Assembly: GCA_018292915.2 (NCBI GenBank)
Contig: JACVVK020000015.1
Coordinates: 285,001 to 349,000, forward strand
Source: Batillaria attramentaria
Taxonomy: Eukaryota; Mollusca; Gastropoda; Batillariidae
Direction of reading: 5' to 3'
DNA: 64,000 nucleotides
A model generated the notes under the pieces. That model searched no databases, had not been told where the DNA came from, and saw nothing but the letters and a program-made list of their open reading frames with translations. Made by a program: the position numbers and the translations under genes. Position 1 is the stretch's first letter; the number at the start of each line of letters is the position of its first letter. Below are positions 24,053 through 34,198 of the stretch, piece after piece.

Positions 24053-24064
24053 TGTACTTTAACG
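24053..24064 (+). repeat. Target-site duplication, left side of the LINE
   Basis: TGTACTTTAACG, repeated exactly at 30178-30189. Confidence 0.85.
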
Positions 24065-24854
24065 GCCCCCCGTGGCAACCACCTTCTCGTGGTGGGGGGC
24101 GTATGTGGCCCGTTGACCCTGTGGGCTACGCTGGATAGGGTTACCCATACCAGACAGGTCACAGGCGAGGGTCCAGCTAAGAGTTGCCATCTTGTCCGGA
24201 GAAGACTGATGTCATTAGATATAATGTACAGTTCTTTCTGGTTTAAACAGTTACCCAGTTCTGACATCTTAGTAGACGATATTCTACAGTGTTAGACTGG
24301 TCCCTACATTAACATGCAGGGCCCATTTTAGTCCTGCAGGCCTATATATATTTTACAATAGCTTATCCGTTTACTACACGGCCCATTTTAGTCGTGCAGC
24401 TCATGTTCTTTTCTTACTGTGGTCTGTTAAGATCCGGAGTGTTTGCCGTGCTCCGCGACCTGTGTCGGAGGAGGAGAGGATCCTGGCAGCTGAGGCCTCC
24501 TACAGGTCGCGCCCTGTAATGCCAACATGCTGCTTTGGCCTTGAATTCTCCTAGACAGGAGGCTAGGCGGCCCGGCCTAGTCAATCGGCTCTGGTCACGT
24601 CCTGCCCTGCTGCACTTTCTGGTAGTTAGTTTAGACCCTGGACACCACGCTATGGTCTTTGTTGCCGGTTCTGGTGTCATACAACAGCGGTCCTCCCTCC
24701 CTGGTAGTGTAGAAGAAAGCGGTGGCTTAACGGGTCAATCGGGGGAACACCTCCGAGTATATCTTCTGGGCAGCCCTGGTGCGCGTCAGCTGGAGACCCG
24801 CTGACATATGCGCATCCCCTTGTTGGAGTCGGTGGCGGCTGGGGACCCCGGAGG

Positions 24855-26243
24855 ATGAATCACCAGAAAATTACCATGGGCCCAAAAAAAAATCAAAAGC
24901 GATCACGTACAACAGACATAGACATTGACTCAGACTCAGACTGCGAGCACGCCCCCAGTGGTCCAGTGTTTCACGATGAGGCCTGGCCTCGTTATCTAGT
25001 CATTCACTCTTCTGATCCTTCTCGACCAGTGAACAGATTTCATCCATTCCTGGTTGGGAAGACACTTCAAAGTTATGTCGGGCGCCCTGAAGCCCAACGC
25101 CTACGCAGCGGCGACCTCTTAGTCGAATGCCAAAAGAAGGCACATGCCTTGTCACTAATGCAGCTGTCTAAGATTGGTGACCACCCAGTCACCGTATCCC
25201 CACATCGCTCTATGAACACTTCCAAGGGCGTTGTGAGGGATGAGTCACTGGCTGAGCTCGATGACGCAGAGCTAATCAAGGAGCTAAAGTCACAGGGAGT
25301 GACCAGCGTTAAGCGCTTCACTGGTACTAGGAACGGCCAGCAGGTCCGCCTTCCAACCATCATTCTCACTTTTGGTCTTCCCAAAGCGCCTGAGCGTATC
25401 TGGGCAGGCTTTTACTATGTCAAAGTTTCTACCTTTATCCCTCTGCCTCTGCGCTGCTTCCAGTGTCAGAGGTATGGACACGGACGCTCGAGTTGCAAGC
25501 GTGCTGCTGCATGCTTTAAATGCGGTGCCACTGACCACGAGGGTTCGGCTTGTACGGCCAGCCCCAAGTGCGTCAATTGTGAGGGCAGCCATCCTTCATC
25601 ATCAAAGGATTGTCCTCGTTGGAAGGAGGAGTGCGCCATTCAGCGCATTCGAGCGGAGCAAAGGGTTTCTTTCCCCGAAGCCCGTAAGATTGCAGCTGCT
25701 GCCTCAGGAACCTCCCCTTCCACCAGTTCCACCTCGTATGCTTCCGCTGTCAGGGCAAAGCCTCAGATGCGCTCCGTTGAGTGCCAGACGGAGACGCCCT
25801 CTTTCACATTCCAGGCGAGGCCTTTAGCTCCTCGGAGGACTTCGTCTGGACCTCATGTCACCTCACAGACCATCTCCCAGTCAAGCTCCCAGACCATCTC
25901 ACGCCCATCTTCTCAGATGGCTAACACCCCCCCAGCCCATGGTGTCAGGCTGGGATCAGGGCCAGCTGACACCGCCGGTTCCCAGGCCCAAGGCGCGGGG
26001 TCTCGAACCCAGTCCCAGCGCGCCACCCCCTCCCGTCCCCCCCTACCCCCCAAGCCAGCTAAAAACACCAAAAGCAAAAAGCCCTGGGGCCCGCTTTCAG
26101 CGAGGGTCCAGAAGGGGGATCAGGGTGTTCTGTTGACCAACCCCTTTTTAGTCCTAGAGGATATGGAGGTGGTCACAGTTGAGTCCCACCCCCTGCCCCC
26201 GTCGCCCACCAGTTCCCCATCGAAGTCATCAGCCGCGACATAG
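24855..26243 (+). CDS. LINE ORF1: RNA-binding gag-like protein with three CCHC zinc knuckles
   Basis: A 462-residue protein predicted to bind the element's RNA and form the ribonucleoprotein needed for retrotransposition. Three adjacent zinc knuckles are visible at about residues 201-252: CFQCQRYGHGRSSC, CFKCGATDHEGSAC and CVNCEGSHPSSSKDC. The N-terminal 200 residues are probably an RRM-like region, although that is not provable by eye. The C-terminal third is rich in Ser, Pro and Thr. The chosen ATG follows GGAGG and is the first in frame. ORF1 ends with a single TAG at 26241. ORF2 continues in the same reading frame 39 nt downstream. There are no internal stops. Confidence 0.9.
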   Translation: MNHQKITMGPKKNQKRSRTTDIDIDSDSDCEHAPSGPVFHDEAWPRYLVIHSSDPSRPVNRFHPFLVGKTLQSYVGRPEAQRLRSGDLLVECQKKAHALSLMQLSKIGDHPVTVSPHRSMNTSKGVVRDESLAELDDAELIKELKSQGVTSVKRFTGTRNGQQVRLPTIILTFGLPKAPERIWAGFYYVKVSTFIPLPLRCFQCQRYGHGRSSCKRAAACFKCGATDHEGSACTASPKCVNCEGSHPSSSKDCPRWKEECAIQRIRAEQRVSFPEARKIAAAASGTSPSTSSTSYASAVRAKPQMRSVECQTETPSFTFQARPLAPRRTSSGPHVTSQTISQSSSQTISRPSSQMANTPPAHGVRLGSGPADTAGSQAQGAGSRTQSQRATPSRPPLPPKPAKNTKSKKPWGPLSARVQKGDQGVLLTNPFLVLEDMEVVTVESHPLPPSPTSSPSKSSAAT

Positions 26244-26282
26244 CCTTTGTTGCTGTGCACGGTTTTCATCTTAATTTTTAAA

Positions 26283-29200
26283 ATGGCTACATTAGTGCAT
26301 TGGAATTGTCGAGGTTTTCGGGCAAATTTTGAAGAATTAAAGATCTTAGTGAATTCGCTTAAGCCGGGTGTGGTGGCCCTTCAGGAGACCTTTCTTCAGG
26401 AATCATCCCCCGCATCTTTTACTGGTTTTAAATTTGTCCACCAGGGGTCCTCTTCGGAAAGGCCTCATGGTGGCGTTGGTGTTTTAATTCGTAAAGACAT
26501 CCTACACAGCCCAATTCATCTTAATACCCAGTTGCAAGCCATTGCCGTCCGCATTTCTTTACACAAGTCTGTCACGGTGTGCAGCATTTATCTGCCACCG
26601 TCCGAACGTATGTCCCCGAGAGACCTTAACTCTCTTATTGACCAGCTTCCCCGCCCCTTTCTTCTGCTTGGGGATTTCAACGGTCATGCTCCACTCTGGG
26701 GCAGCGACCACTCAAACGATAGGGGTCAGATTCTAGAGGATCTCTTTTCCTCGCTTGACCTCTGCGTCTTAAACACTGGCTCTCCTACTTACCTTCATCC
26801 AGCAACTGGTACTTCTTCAGTCCTCGATCTATCTGTCTGTGATCCTTCCCTCGTCCTGGATTTTGAGTGGCGTGTCCACGACGACCTGTGTGGTAGCGAC
26901 CACTTCCCGGTCGTCCTGTCGACCGCCAGCAGCGAGGAGGACGCAACAGTGGATCGTTGGAACTTGAGGAAGGCAAACTGGGATATGTTCAGTGCCTCTT
27001 GCCAGTCACGTCTGACCGAGGAGGAGGTAATGTCTTCGGAGGATCCTGCCTCCACTTTCACTAAAATCTTGATTGATGTGGCCAATGATGCCATCCCAAA
27101 AACCTCGTCATTCGCTAAAGGTCCCAAAGTCCCCTGGTTTAATGATGTGTGTAAAAATGCGCAGAAAGATCGCAAGCGTGCACAAAGACGAGCCTTCAGG
27201 TGCCCCTCCCAGGCAAACATCCTCTCTTTCAAAATGTACCGAGCGAAAGCTCGCTTCATTTATAAACAGCAGCGAAGGTTGTCCTGGAAACAGTTTATTT
27301 CTAGCCTGTCCTCCAAGGCGCCTTCGCAGAAAATTTGGAAGGCTATACGTAAAATTAAAGGCAAAGCCGATACCTCCTCTATCTGTCATCTTAGAGTGGG
27401 TGATAGGCTTGTCACCGACAGGAAAGCCGTTGCTGACCTGTTGGCGTCAACCCTGTCGCACAACTCTTCATCCGATCATTATTCTTCCTCTTTCCAGAAA
27501 CTTAAACAACTGAAGGAATCTTCCCCTTGTAATTTTAACTCCACAAACTCTGAACCTTACAACTCTCTGTTTAGCTTAGCTGAACTTCAGCAGGCTCTGC
27601 AGAAGAGTAACGATTCTGCTGCTGGTTTGGACACTGTCCACTATCAGCTCCTAACGCATCTTCCCGAGGAAGCTCTTTCTGTCCTTCTCTCTGTTTTTAA
27701 TCATATTTGGACAACTGGCGCCTTCCCGCCCTCATGGCGTGAGGCGGTGGTGGTTCCTATTCCTAAACCTGGGAGGGATCATTATGATCCGGGCAACTAT
27801 CGGCCCATCGCCCTGACTAGCTGTCTCTGTAAGACTATGGAGCGGCTGGTCAATGCTCGTCTTGTGTGGGTTCTTGAATCCGAAGGACTCCTGTCTGACC
27901 TGCAGTGCGGGTTTAGGCAGGGCCGAAGCACCGTTGACCACCTGGTTCGTTTTGAGTCCTTTATACGGGACGGTTTTATTAATAAACAACACACAGTAGC
28001 CATCTTCTTCGACCTCGAGAAGGCCTATGATACTACATGGAAGTATGGCATATTGTCGGACTTACATGACATGGGCTTCCGGGGTCGGTTACCTATTTTT
28101 ATTAACAAATTTTTAACCGGACGATCTATCCGTGTCCGTATTGGCTCCACCTTATCAGACTGTCAGGAGCAGGAGATGGGTGTTCCCCAGGGCAGCATTC
28201 TATCCCCTGTTCTTTTTAGCCTAAAAATTAACAATATAGTTAAAGCAGTAACTAAAGGAACAGATGCTTCTCTATTCGTTGACGACTTCGCCCTTTGTGT
28301 CAAGGGCAAGTCGCTTCGCCGGGTGGAGAGGCATCTGCAGCTTTGTGTAAATAGTGTCAAAAAATGGGTTGCTGATAATGGTTTTAAGTTTTCTCCGTCC
28401 AAAACAGTATGCATGCACTTCACCAAAATCCATGGGATCTTTCCGGAACCCGATCTTTCTATTGATGGTTCCCCTATTAAAGTTGTCCAGGAAACGAAGT
28501 TTCTTGGGCTCATTTTTGACCGTAGGCTCACCTTTCTTAACCACATCAAATATTTGCGAGCCTCTTGTATGAAAGCACTGGACGTCCTTCGGGTCGTGGG
28601 TCACACCGACTGGGGTGGTGACCGTACCGTCCTGTTGCGTTTATACCGAGCTCTTGTTCGTTCCAAGCTGGATTATGGATGCATTGTTTATAGCTCTGCA
28701 TCCAAGTCCACTCTTAAACTTCTTAACACTGTTCATCACGAAGGTCTTCGTATCTGTCTGGGCGCCTTCAGAACGTCCCCAGTCCATAGTTTGTATGCTG
28801 AGGCGGGTGAACCCTCTCTGGCGCTCCGCCGCACTCGTCTCACGCTCAACTATGTCCTGAAGCTGAAGGCTAACCCGGAAAACCCTGCCCATAACTGTGT
28901 TTTTAACCCAATCTGTGAGGACCTTTTTGATGTTCATAAAAATGAACCTAAACCCCTGTCCCTCCGCGTCCGACCCCTTTTACAGGAGGCCGGAATAGAT
29001 ATTGACACTGTTGAGGAAACTCTGTTTCCAACCACCCCTCCCTGGACACTTCCCACCCCTGAGGTCAGGCTGGACCTGACCATCCACAAAAAAAATCAGA
29101 CCCCAGATACTATCTATCTTCATGGGCTGCAGCAGATCCTGGCCGACTTCCCGGGCTTCCGCCGGATCTTTACCGACGGGTCCAAGTCTGAGGATGGTCG

Positions 29201-29963
29201 TGTTGGGGCTGCTGCAGTCATGGACGGTCGTGTTTTTACTAGACGCTTAGCGAACGGTAGTTCTGTGTACAGTGCTGAACTGCGGGCCATTTTACTCGCA
29301 CTTCGGCACGTATACCAGTCTATTGATTGTAATTTTTTAATCTTGTCAGACTCCTTGTCGGCTCTCCAGGCTCTGCATGGCAGAAGATTGGATCACCCGC
29401 TTCTGGTGTTGATCCATGAACTGCATGCATCCTTGATTGCCGACAACAAGGACATTGTTTTCATTTGGATCCCAGGTCATGTCGGCATTCGAGGAAACAG
29501 GTGCGTTGATCGGGCTGCGAATGCTGCTCGCGATGGCCCTGTGGAGGATGAGCGCATGGCCTGTTCTGATTTTAAACCTTTAGTTTCCGAGTTTGTTCGA
29601 AAGGAGTGGCAGACCCAATGGGCTGCTCTCCCGGAGAACAAACTGTTCAAAGTTCTTCCAAACATCTGTGATAACCTCCCTCGCTGTCGACCTAATCGGC
29701 GCGAGGAGGTAGTTCTTAGCCGGCTCCACATTGGGCATACCTACATCACCCATTCCCATCTGTTGAAGGGGGAGGATCCCCCTTGGTGTGTCCCATGCCA
29801 CGAGTCTTTCACTGTTGAGCACTTCCTAATTTCATGTACGGATCTCACTGAGATCCGTGCCAAACATTATTGTGCAGATTCACTGAAGGTGCTGTTCAGG
29901 GATGTCCCTCCCGACAGCATCTTCAGTTTCCTGAAAGAGGTCAACCTGTTCTATAAATTATAG
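26283..29963 (+). CDS. LINE ORF2: endonuclease, reverse transcriptase and RNase H
   Basis: Polyprotein of 1226 residues from the first ATG (26283). The open frame itself begins right after the ORF1 stop. The N-terminus is an APE-type endonuclease (WNCRGF, LQETFL, GDFNGHAPLWGS, SDHFPVVL). The central reverse transcriptase has NYRPIALTS, FFDLEKAYDTTW, GVPQGSILSP and a catalytic FVDD box in place of the common FADD. RNase H follows near residues 960-1100 (FTDGSK, AELRAILLAL, SDSLSAL, WIPGHVGIRGN). A C-terminal Cys/His cluster reads CVPCHESFTVEHFLISC. All four domains are uninterrupted, so the protein looks functional. It nicks target DNA and copies the element's RNA into the break. Confidence 0.93.
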   Translation: MATLVHWNCRGFRANFEELKILVNSLKPGVVALQETFLQESSPASFTGFKFVHQGSSSERPHGGVGVLIRKDILHSPIHLNTQLQAIAVRISLHKSVTVCSIYLPPSERMSPRDLNSLIDQLPRPFLLLGDFNGHAPLWGSDHSNDRGQILEDLFSSLDLCVLNTGSPTYLHPATGTSSVLDLSVCDPSLVLDFEWRVHDDLCGSDHFPVVLSTASSEEDATVDRWNLRKANWDMFSASCQSRLTEEEVMSSEDPASTFTKILIDVANDAIPKTSSFAKGPKVPWFNDVCKNAQKDRKRAQRRAFRCPSQANILSFKMYRAKARFIYKQQRRLSWKQFISSLSSKAPSQKIWKAIRKIKGKADTSSICHLRVGDRLVTDRKAVADLLASTLSHNSSSDHYSSSFQKLKQLKESSPCNFNSTNSEPYNSLFSLAELQQALQKSNDSAAGLDTVHYQLLTHLPEEALSVLLSVFNHIWTTGAFPPSWREAVVVPIPKPGRDHYDPGNYRPIALTSCLCKTMERLVNARLVWVLESEGLLSDLQCGFRQGRSTVDHLVRFESFIRDGFINKQHTVAIFFDLEKAYDTTWKYGILSDLHDMGFRGRLPIFINKFLTGRSIRVRIGSTLSDCQEQEMGVPQGSILSPVLFSLKINNIVKAVTKGTDASLFVDDFALCVKGKSLRRVERHLQLCVNSVKKWVADNGFKFSPSKTVCMHFTKIHGIFPEPDLSIDGSPIKVVQETKFLGLIFDRRLTFLNHIKYLRASCMKALDVLRVVGHTDWGGDRTVLLRLYRALVRSKLDYGCIVYSSASKSTLKLLNTVHHEGLRICLGAFRTSPVHSLYAEAGEPSLALRRTRLTLNYVLKLKANPENPAHNCVFNPICEDLFDVHKNEPKPLSLRVRPLLQEAGIDIDTVEETLFPTTPPWTLPTPEVRLDLTIHKKNQTPDTIYLHGLQQILADFPGFRRIFTDGSKSEDGRVGAAAVMDGRVFTRRLANGSSVYSAELRAILLALRHVYQSIDCNFLILSDSLSALQALHGRRLDHPLLVLIHELHASLIADNKDIVFIWIPGHVGIRGNRCVDRAANAARDGPVEDERMACSDFKPLVSEFVRKEWQTQWAALPENKLFKVLPNICDNLPRCRPNRREEVVLSRLHIGHTYITHSHLLKGEDPPWCVPCHESFTVEHFLISCTDLTEIRAKHYCADSLKVLFRDVPPDSIFSFLKEVNLFYKL

Positions 29964-30177
29964 ACTTCAAACATTCAGTCTTTCACTGACCACCCATTCT
30001 TTTTTTTTCTTTTTTTTTTTTAAAGACCCGATAGATTTTTCATATTTATTTACATCTTGTTTTAAAGTGGGAATTTTTATGTTTTGTAGGACCTGGCAGG
30101 AAGGGACTTTCATGAGCCGCGAATTAGCCTTTGTTGCTTGCGCGGCGTTAAGCCCTAAATAACTAACTAACTAACTA

Positions 30178-30189
30178 TGTACTTTAACG
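30178..30189 (+). repeat. Target-site duplication, right side of the LINE
   Basis: TGTACTTTAACG, identical to 24053-24064. Segmental-duplication sequence resumes at once (TCCGCCACC). Confidence 0.85.
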
Positions 30190-30709
30190 TTTCCGCCACC
30201 AGGGTGATACGTTCAAAAGGTGAATACAATATTTTTTTTATATTACGATGGTATCACGTGCAAGGCGGCTAGCTTGCGTTTGAGTTGGCCTTAAACTGCC
30301 CCCCTCCCCCCCCCACCTCCCCCCAGCCTACTCACTACCCCCCCCCCACCCCCCACCTACCTCCCCCCTTTCTGTTCCACATGAGTTCGGATTTAAGGCC
30401 ATCTTTGTAGGTGAAGTCACCTCGTGTCCTCAGAGTTGCGTTGGGGGCCATTCAGGGGCTATTGAAACGGCAATGAAGCGAACGAGGTAAACTCACTTGT
30501 CTACTGTGAAAAGAAACTCCCACCTTTACTGTGAAAAGAAACTCCCACCTTTACTGTGAAAGGAAACTCCCAGCTTTACCGAAACCTTCTCGTTTTTGGC
30601 CAGTCCAGTAACACTTAGTACTATCCATCCAGCACTGCTTAACTGGAGAAACCTCTGCTACATGTTTGTAGCAGCACTGCCTGCAAAATGGCACAATTTG
30701 CAAATGCCC

Positions 30710-30806
30710 GGGGTGGCTGGGTGGGTGTTTAGGAGTTTAACGTCCTTTTCCACCACGTACGGGTGAGTATCAAAGACGAGGCAAGGAGAAAAAGGCCGGC
30801 ACACGT
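30710..30806 (-). repeat. SINE family 1, 3' part only
   Basis: Holds the body and tail (GGGTGGGTG, TTTAACGTCCTTTTCCACCA) but not the tRNA-like head. Confidence 0.7.
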
Positions 30807-30928
30807 CTCACGTATCATCAATAATTATGCCATAATATCCATGTGAGGTGTAGTTGCAAACGCAGTTGTCCATCACAGCATCCCACTGGGCAAGCAGCCC
30901 GATTTCCAGGTAATGGGATATTTATTTG

Positions 30929-31350
30929 TTACGCGTGGAGAATGTTTGAAGAGCCCGTCGTCTTATCGAGGGAATACGATGACACAGACGAATACTCCTC
31001 ACGTAGCGAGTTCTTATAGACTCCTTGTTAGTCTCTTTCACTCACAGAAGACACGTAAGCGCGTAGAAAAGTTATAACCGTGTGGAGTTTATTACAGTAC
31101 TTCTCTGGTGTGTGTGTGTGTGCACGAGAGAAGCTTGTATATGCGAAGCTGGAGAGTGCAGTGTAACACCAGCGAAGTGCTGTAATAAACTCCACACGGT
31201 TATAACTTTTCTACGCGCTTACGTGTCTTCTGTGAGTGAAAAATACTAACACGTAGTCTACAAGAACTCGCTACGTGAGGAGTGTTCGCCTGTGTCATTG
31301 TATCCCCTCGATAAGACGACGGGCTCTTTAAACATTCTCCGCACCTAACA
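30929..31350. mobile_element. Foldback-type element with long inverted arms
   Basis: About 170-bp arms, imperfectly inverted. They share GGAGAATGTTT, AGAGCCCGTCGTCTTATCGA and CGTGTGGAGTTTATTACAG. The loop contains a short (TG)n. No transposase. It lies 0.7 kb past the 3' end of calpain B. Confidence 0.75.
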
Positions 31351-31786
31351 ATATTTGTATATTCCAATATCAGTGTCTGCAATAACACAGTGGTTGTTTT
31401 GTTGAAGCATTTGATACAATGTTATATTGATACAAATGTTATTGCGAAAAGTGAATCCAGCTGTGGTCTCTGAACGCTGTGGTCGAAGGGCTGACAGAGT
31501 TTTGTATGTGACCTATTCACCAGTCTGGAATCCCCTGCAACATGATATTAAAACGTTGTTGAAGACGTCAGCAGCAGACACACACTTGCAAAAAGTATAC
31601 ATCTTTGGCACGAGCAGGCATTAATTGAAAAGGTGATGTGTTTTCAGTGGTAACGTATCTAATGATCGAAGCTTATCGTTAGTATTTACAGGAGGTCCCT
31701 CGTATGTCAGCTTTGCTGCATGTCTGTGCAGTTAATTTGTCGAATTAATTTTCTTTAGGTTTGCCTCACTGCACCCGTCCCAGGAT
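31351..31786. other. No feature recognised
   Basis: Nothing supported was seen between the foldback element and the SINE. Confidence 0.4.
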
Positions 31787-31955
31787 GGGGTGGGTGGGTG
31801 TTTGGGAGTTTAACGTCCTTTTCCACCATATAAGGGTGGTACCAAAGACGGGGCAACGAGAAAAAAGGCCAGCACAAATATTTGGCCCCAGCCGGCGGGA
31901 TTCGAACTCACGACCCGAGCATTGAGAGCCTACCATTCGACCACCCCGGCTCCCC
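31787..31955 (-). repeat. SINE family 1 copy
   Basis: Full-length inverted copy, 110 bp beyond the calpain B stop codon. It could lie in the 3' UTR. Confidence 0.85.
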
Positions 31956-32027
31956 GCACCCGTCCCAGACTGTAGATGCATAATCAACATGACGAAGAAA
32001 GTGGGCATTGAAAAAAACAGCTTCCCG

Positions 32028-32060
<33 letters not shown>

Positions 32061-32067
32061 CACTGCC

Positions 32068-33943
32068 TCACCTAATGCCAACTTCAGCAGTGGACTTGAA
32101 GACCAGAGTGAAGTCCCCTTCCATGTTTTCATCCGAGTGTACGAGCAGCAGGTAATGTCCCCCTGGCAGCAGGTAGGTGGCGTCAAAGTAAGGGCCCCGT
32201 ATGAACTTGAAGGTGTTGCCGTCTATCGTTGGGATGGTCTTGGAGCCGCTGCGGAGCCTCTGATTGATCTGTTCTTCACTCATGGGGATGCGCTCTCCCT
32301 GGTCAACCTGCAAAAAATGTGTTGTTACTCGCCAAGGGCGACACAGCGACACCCCACACACGACACAGCTAAACGCAGCGACGCCATAGGGTGGGTGTTT
32401 TGGGGGTTTAACGTCCTTTTCCACCACATAGGGTGATATCAAAGACGGGGCAATGATGAAAAAGCCAGCACAATTTGGCCCCAGCGGGGATCGAACTCAC
32501 GACCCGAGCATTGGAAGTCCAACGCTCTACCATTCGACCACCCCGGCTCCCAGCGACGCCATATACGGCAGTCTAATTCCAACCCACACAGTGCTACAGT
32601 ACGCCATACACAACTGCGTCTCGCCGTGTACGACACTGCTGCACTCCACTTCGGACGCCGCTTCACTACATATACACGACACTGCTACATCCACCGTAAA
32701 AGGTGCAAAACATGTCTATTTGTGCATCCAGGTAAACTCCGCCTTTTATATGAATAACTGCTTTGTTGCCAGTTAAGCAAAATAGCGTATTGGAAAGGAA
32801 TTAATCTCAAGTAAAGAATGTGTTTCTGGTTTCTCCTGACCATTTAAAGGTATGTGGTGGAAAAGGGCGTTAAACCCCCAAACACCCACCCACCCTGGCC
32901 ATTTAAGGTACGTAAGATATATAAACTAAGTAAAAAACATGTTAACAAACATAGAAGAGGCATATGGGATTAATATTAAAAGCCTTTACACACATAGGAT
33001 CGGTCTGCACTGGATGCGGGGAAAAAATCTAGGCCAGGCTATTGTCAAAATTGAAAAGAAATGAATTCCTACCAAGAAAAGTTGATAACCGACGGGCAGT
33101 GGGCGACTCGCGTCTTGCAGAGAAAGGATCACCAGAGGAGCTTCTGAAAAAGAGGAAGCAGATCTGTGGGCTTGAAAAAAGTCAACTTGTATCCTTATGT
33201 TCGTGCAAGTACCACTTCTCATGCCGTGATGACATTCCCCCACATTTCTAAATACCATTACTTTTTGTCTTTCCTCTATTGACCTCTAGTTGTAGTTGGT
33301 CGCAACATCTCTTAAGTATGTTCAGTTGTGTCTGTAAGCCAGTGAGGGTGGTTGCAATGATTGCCAAATCGTCGGCAAACAACAGAATAAACAGATCACC
33401 AGAGGAGCTTCTGAAAACAGGAAAACGATCTGTAGGCTTGACAAAAGTTAACTCGTATCCATTAGCTACGAAAACTGCCTCCACTTTTCAAAACCGCAAC
33501 TCATTAATGATACTGCCTGCTCTCGTTCGATCCCCGCTGGGGCCAGATATTTGTGCTGGCTTTTTCATCGTTGCCCCGTCTTTGATATGTGGTGGAAAAG
33601 GACGTTAAACCCCCAAACACCCACCCACCCTGCCTGCTCTCATAATCTATAAAGGAAACTCGGTCATCAAAATGCGTGCTTGCACCCGTGAAACAATGGT
33701 ACTCACCCCTCTGAGTAATGGTGATCTGATATTGCGGGTTGATGTGCCGAGTGGTTTGTCCACCTGCGTTCACTCCCATTCTCCAAGATCCAAACTCAAC
33801 TCTACAAAATGCTGGCACAAAAGAAGAGCAGTCGCAAAAATAGATAGATAAATAAAGATACGTGTATTATTCATGATAAAATGTAAACACTGCATTTGAC
33901 TCTTCTGAAAATGCAAGTGCACTAGTGTATTTTTTTTGTTAAG

Positions 33944-34022
<79 letters not shown>

Positions 34023-34162
34023 CGCTAGCGGGTCACTTGATGCCAGACTTACAAAGCTGGTGGTCCTGTCGGTTGTAGTTGATAGAGGGTTTTGGGTCAC
34101 AGGACATCACTTTCATGCTTTGGCCCATTTCTCTGAACAGATCAATAATGACATTGGATTAG

Positions 34163-34198
<36 letters not shown>

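Larger units (their letters stand above)
24065..30177 (+). mobile_element. Full-length I-type non-LTR retrotransposon
   Basis: A 6.1-kb element bounded by an exact 12-bp target duplication. It has a 5' UTR of about 790 bp, ORF1, ORF2 with endonuclease, reverse transcriptase and RNase H, and a 3' UTR ending in CTAAATAAC(TAAC)n. The RNase H after the RT and the triple-CCHC ORF1 point to the I superfamily (I/Nimb). Both ORFs are open, so the copy is recent and may be active. The related site in segmental copy 2 (about 50630-50680) lacks it. Short 3' ends of the same family lie inverted at 43637, 43986 and 59717. Confidence 0.92.
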
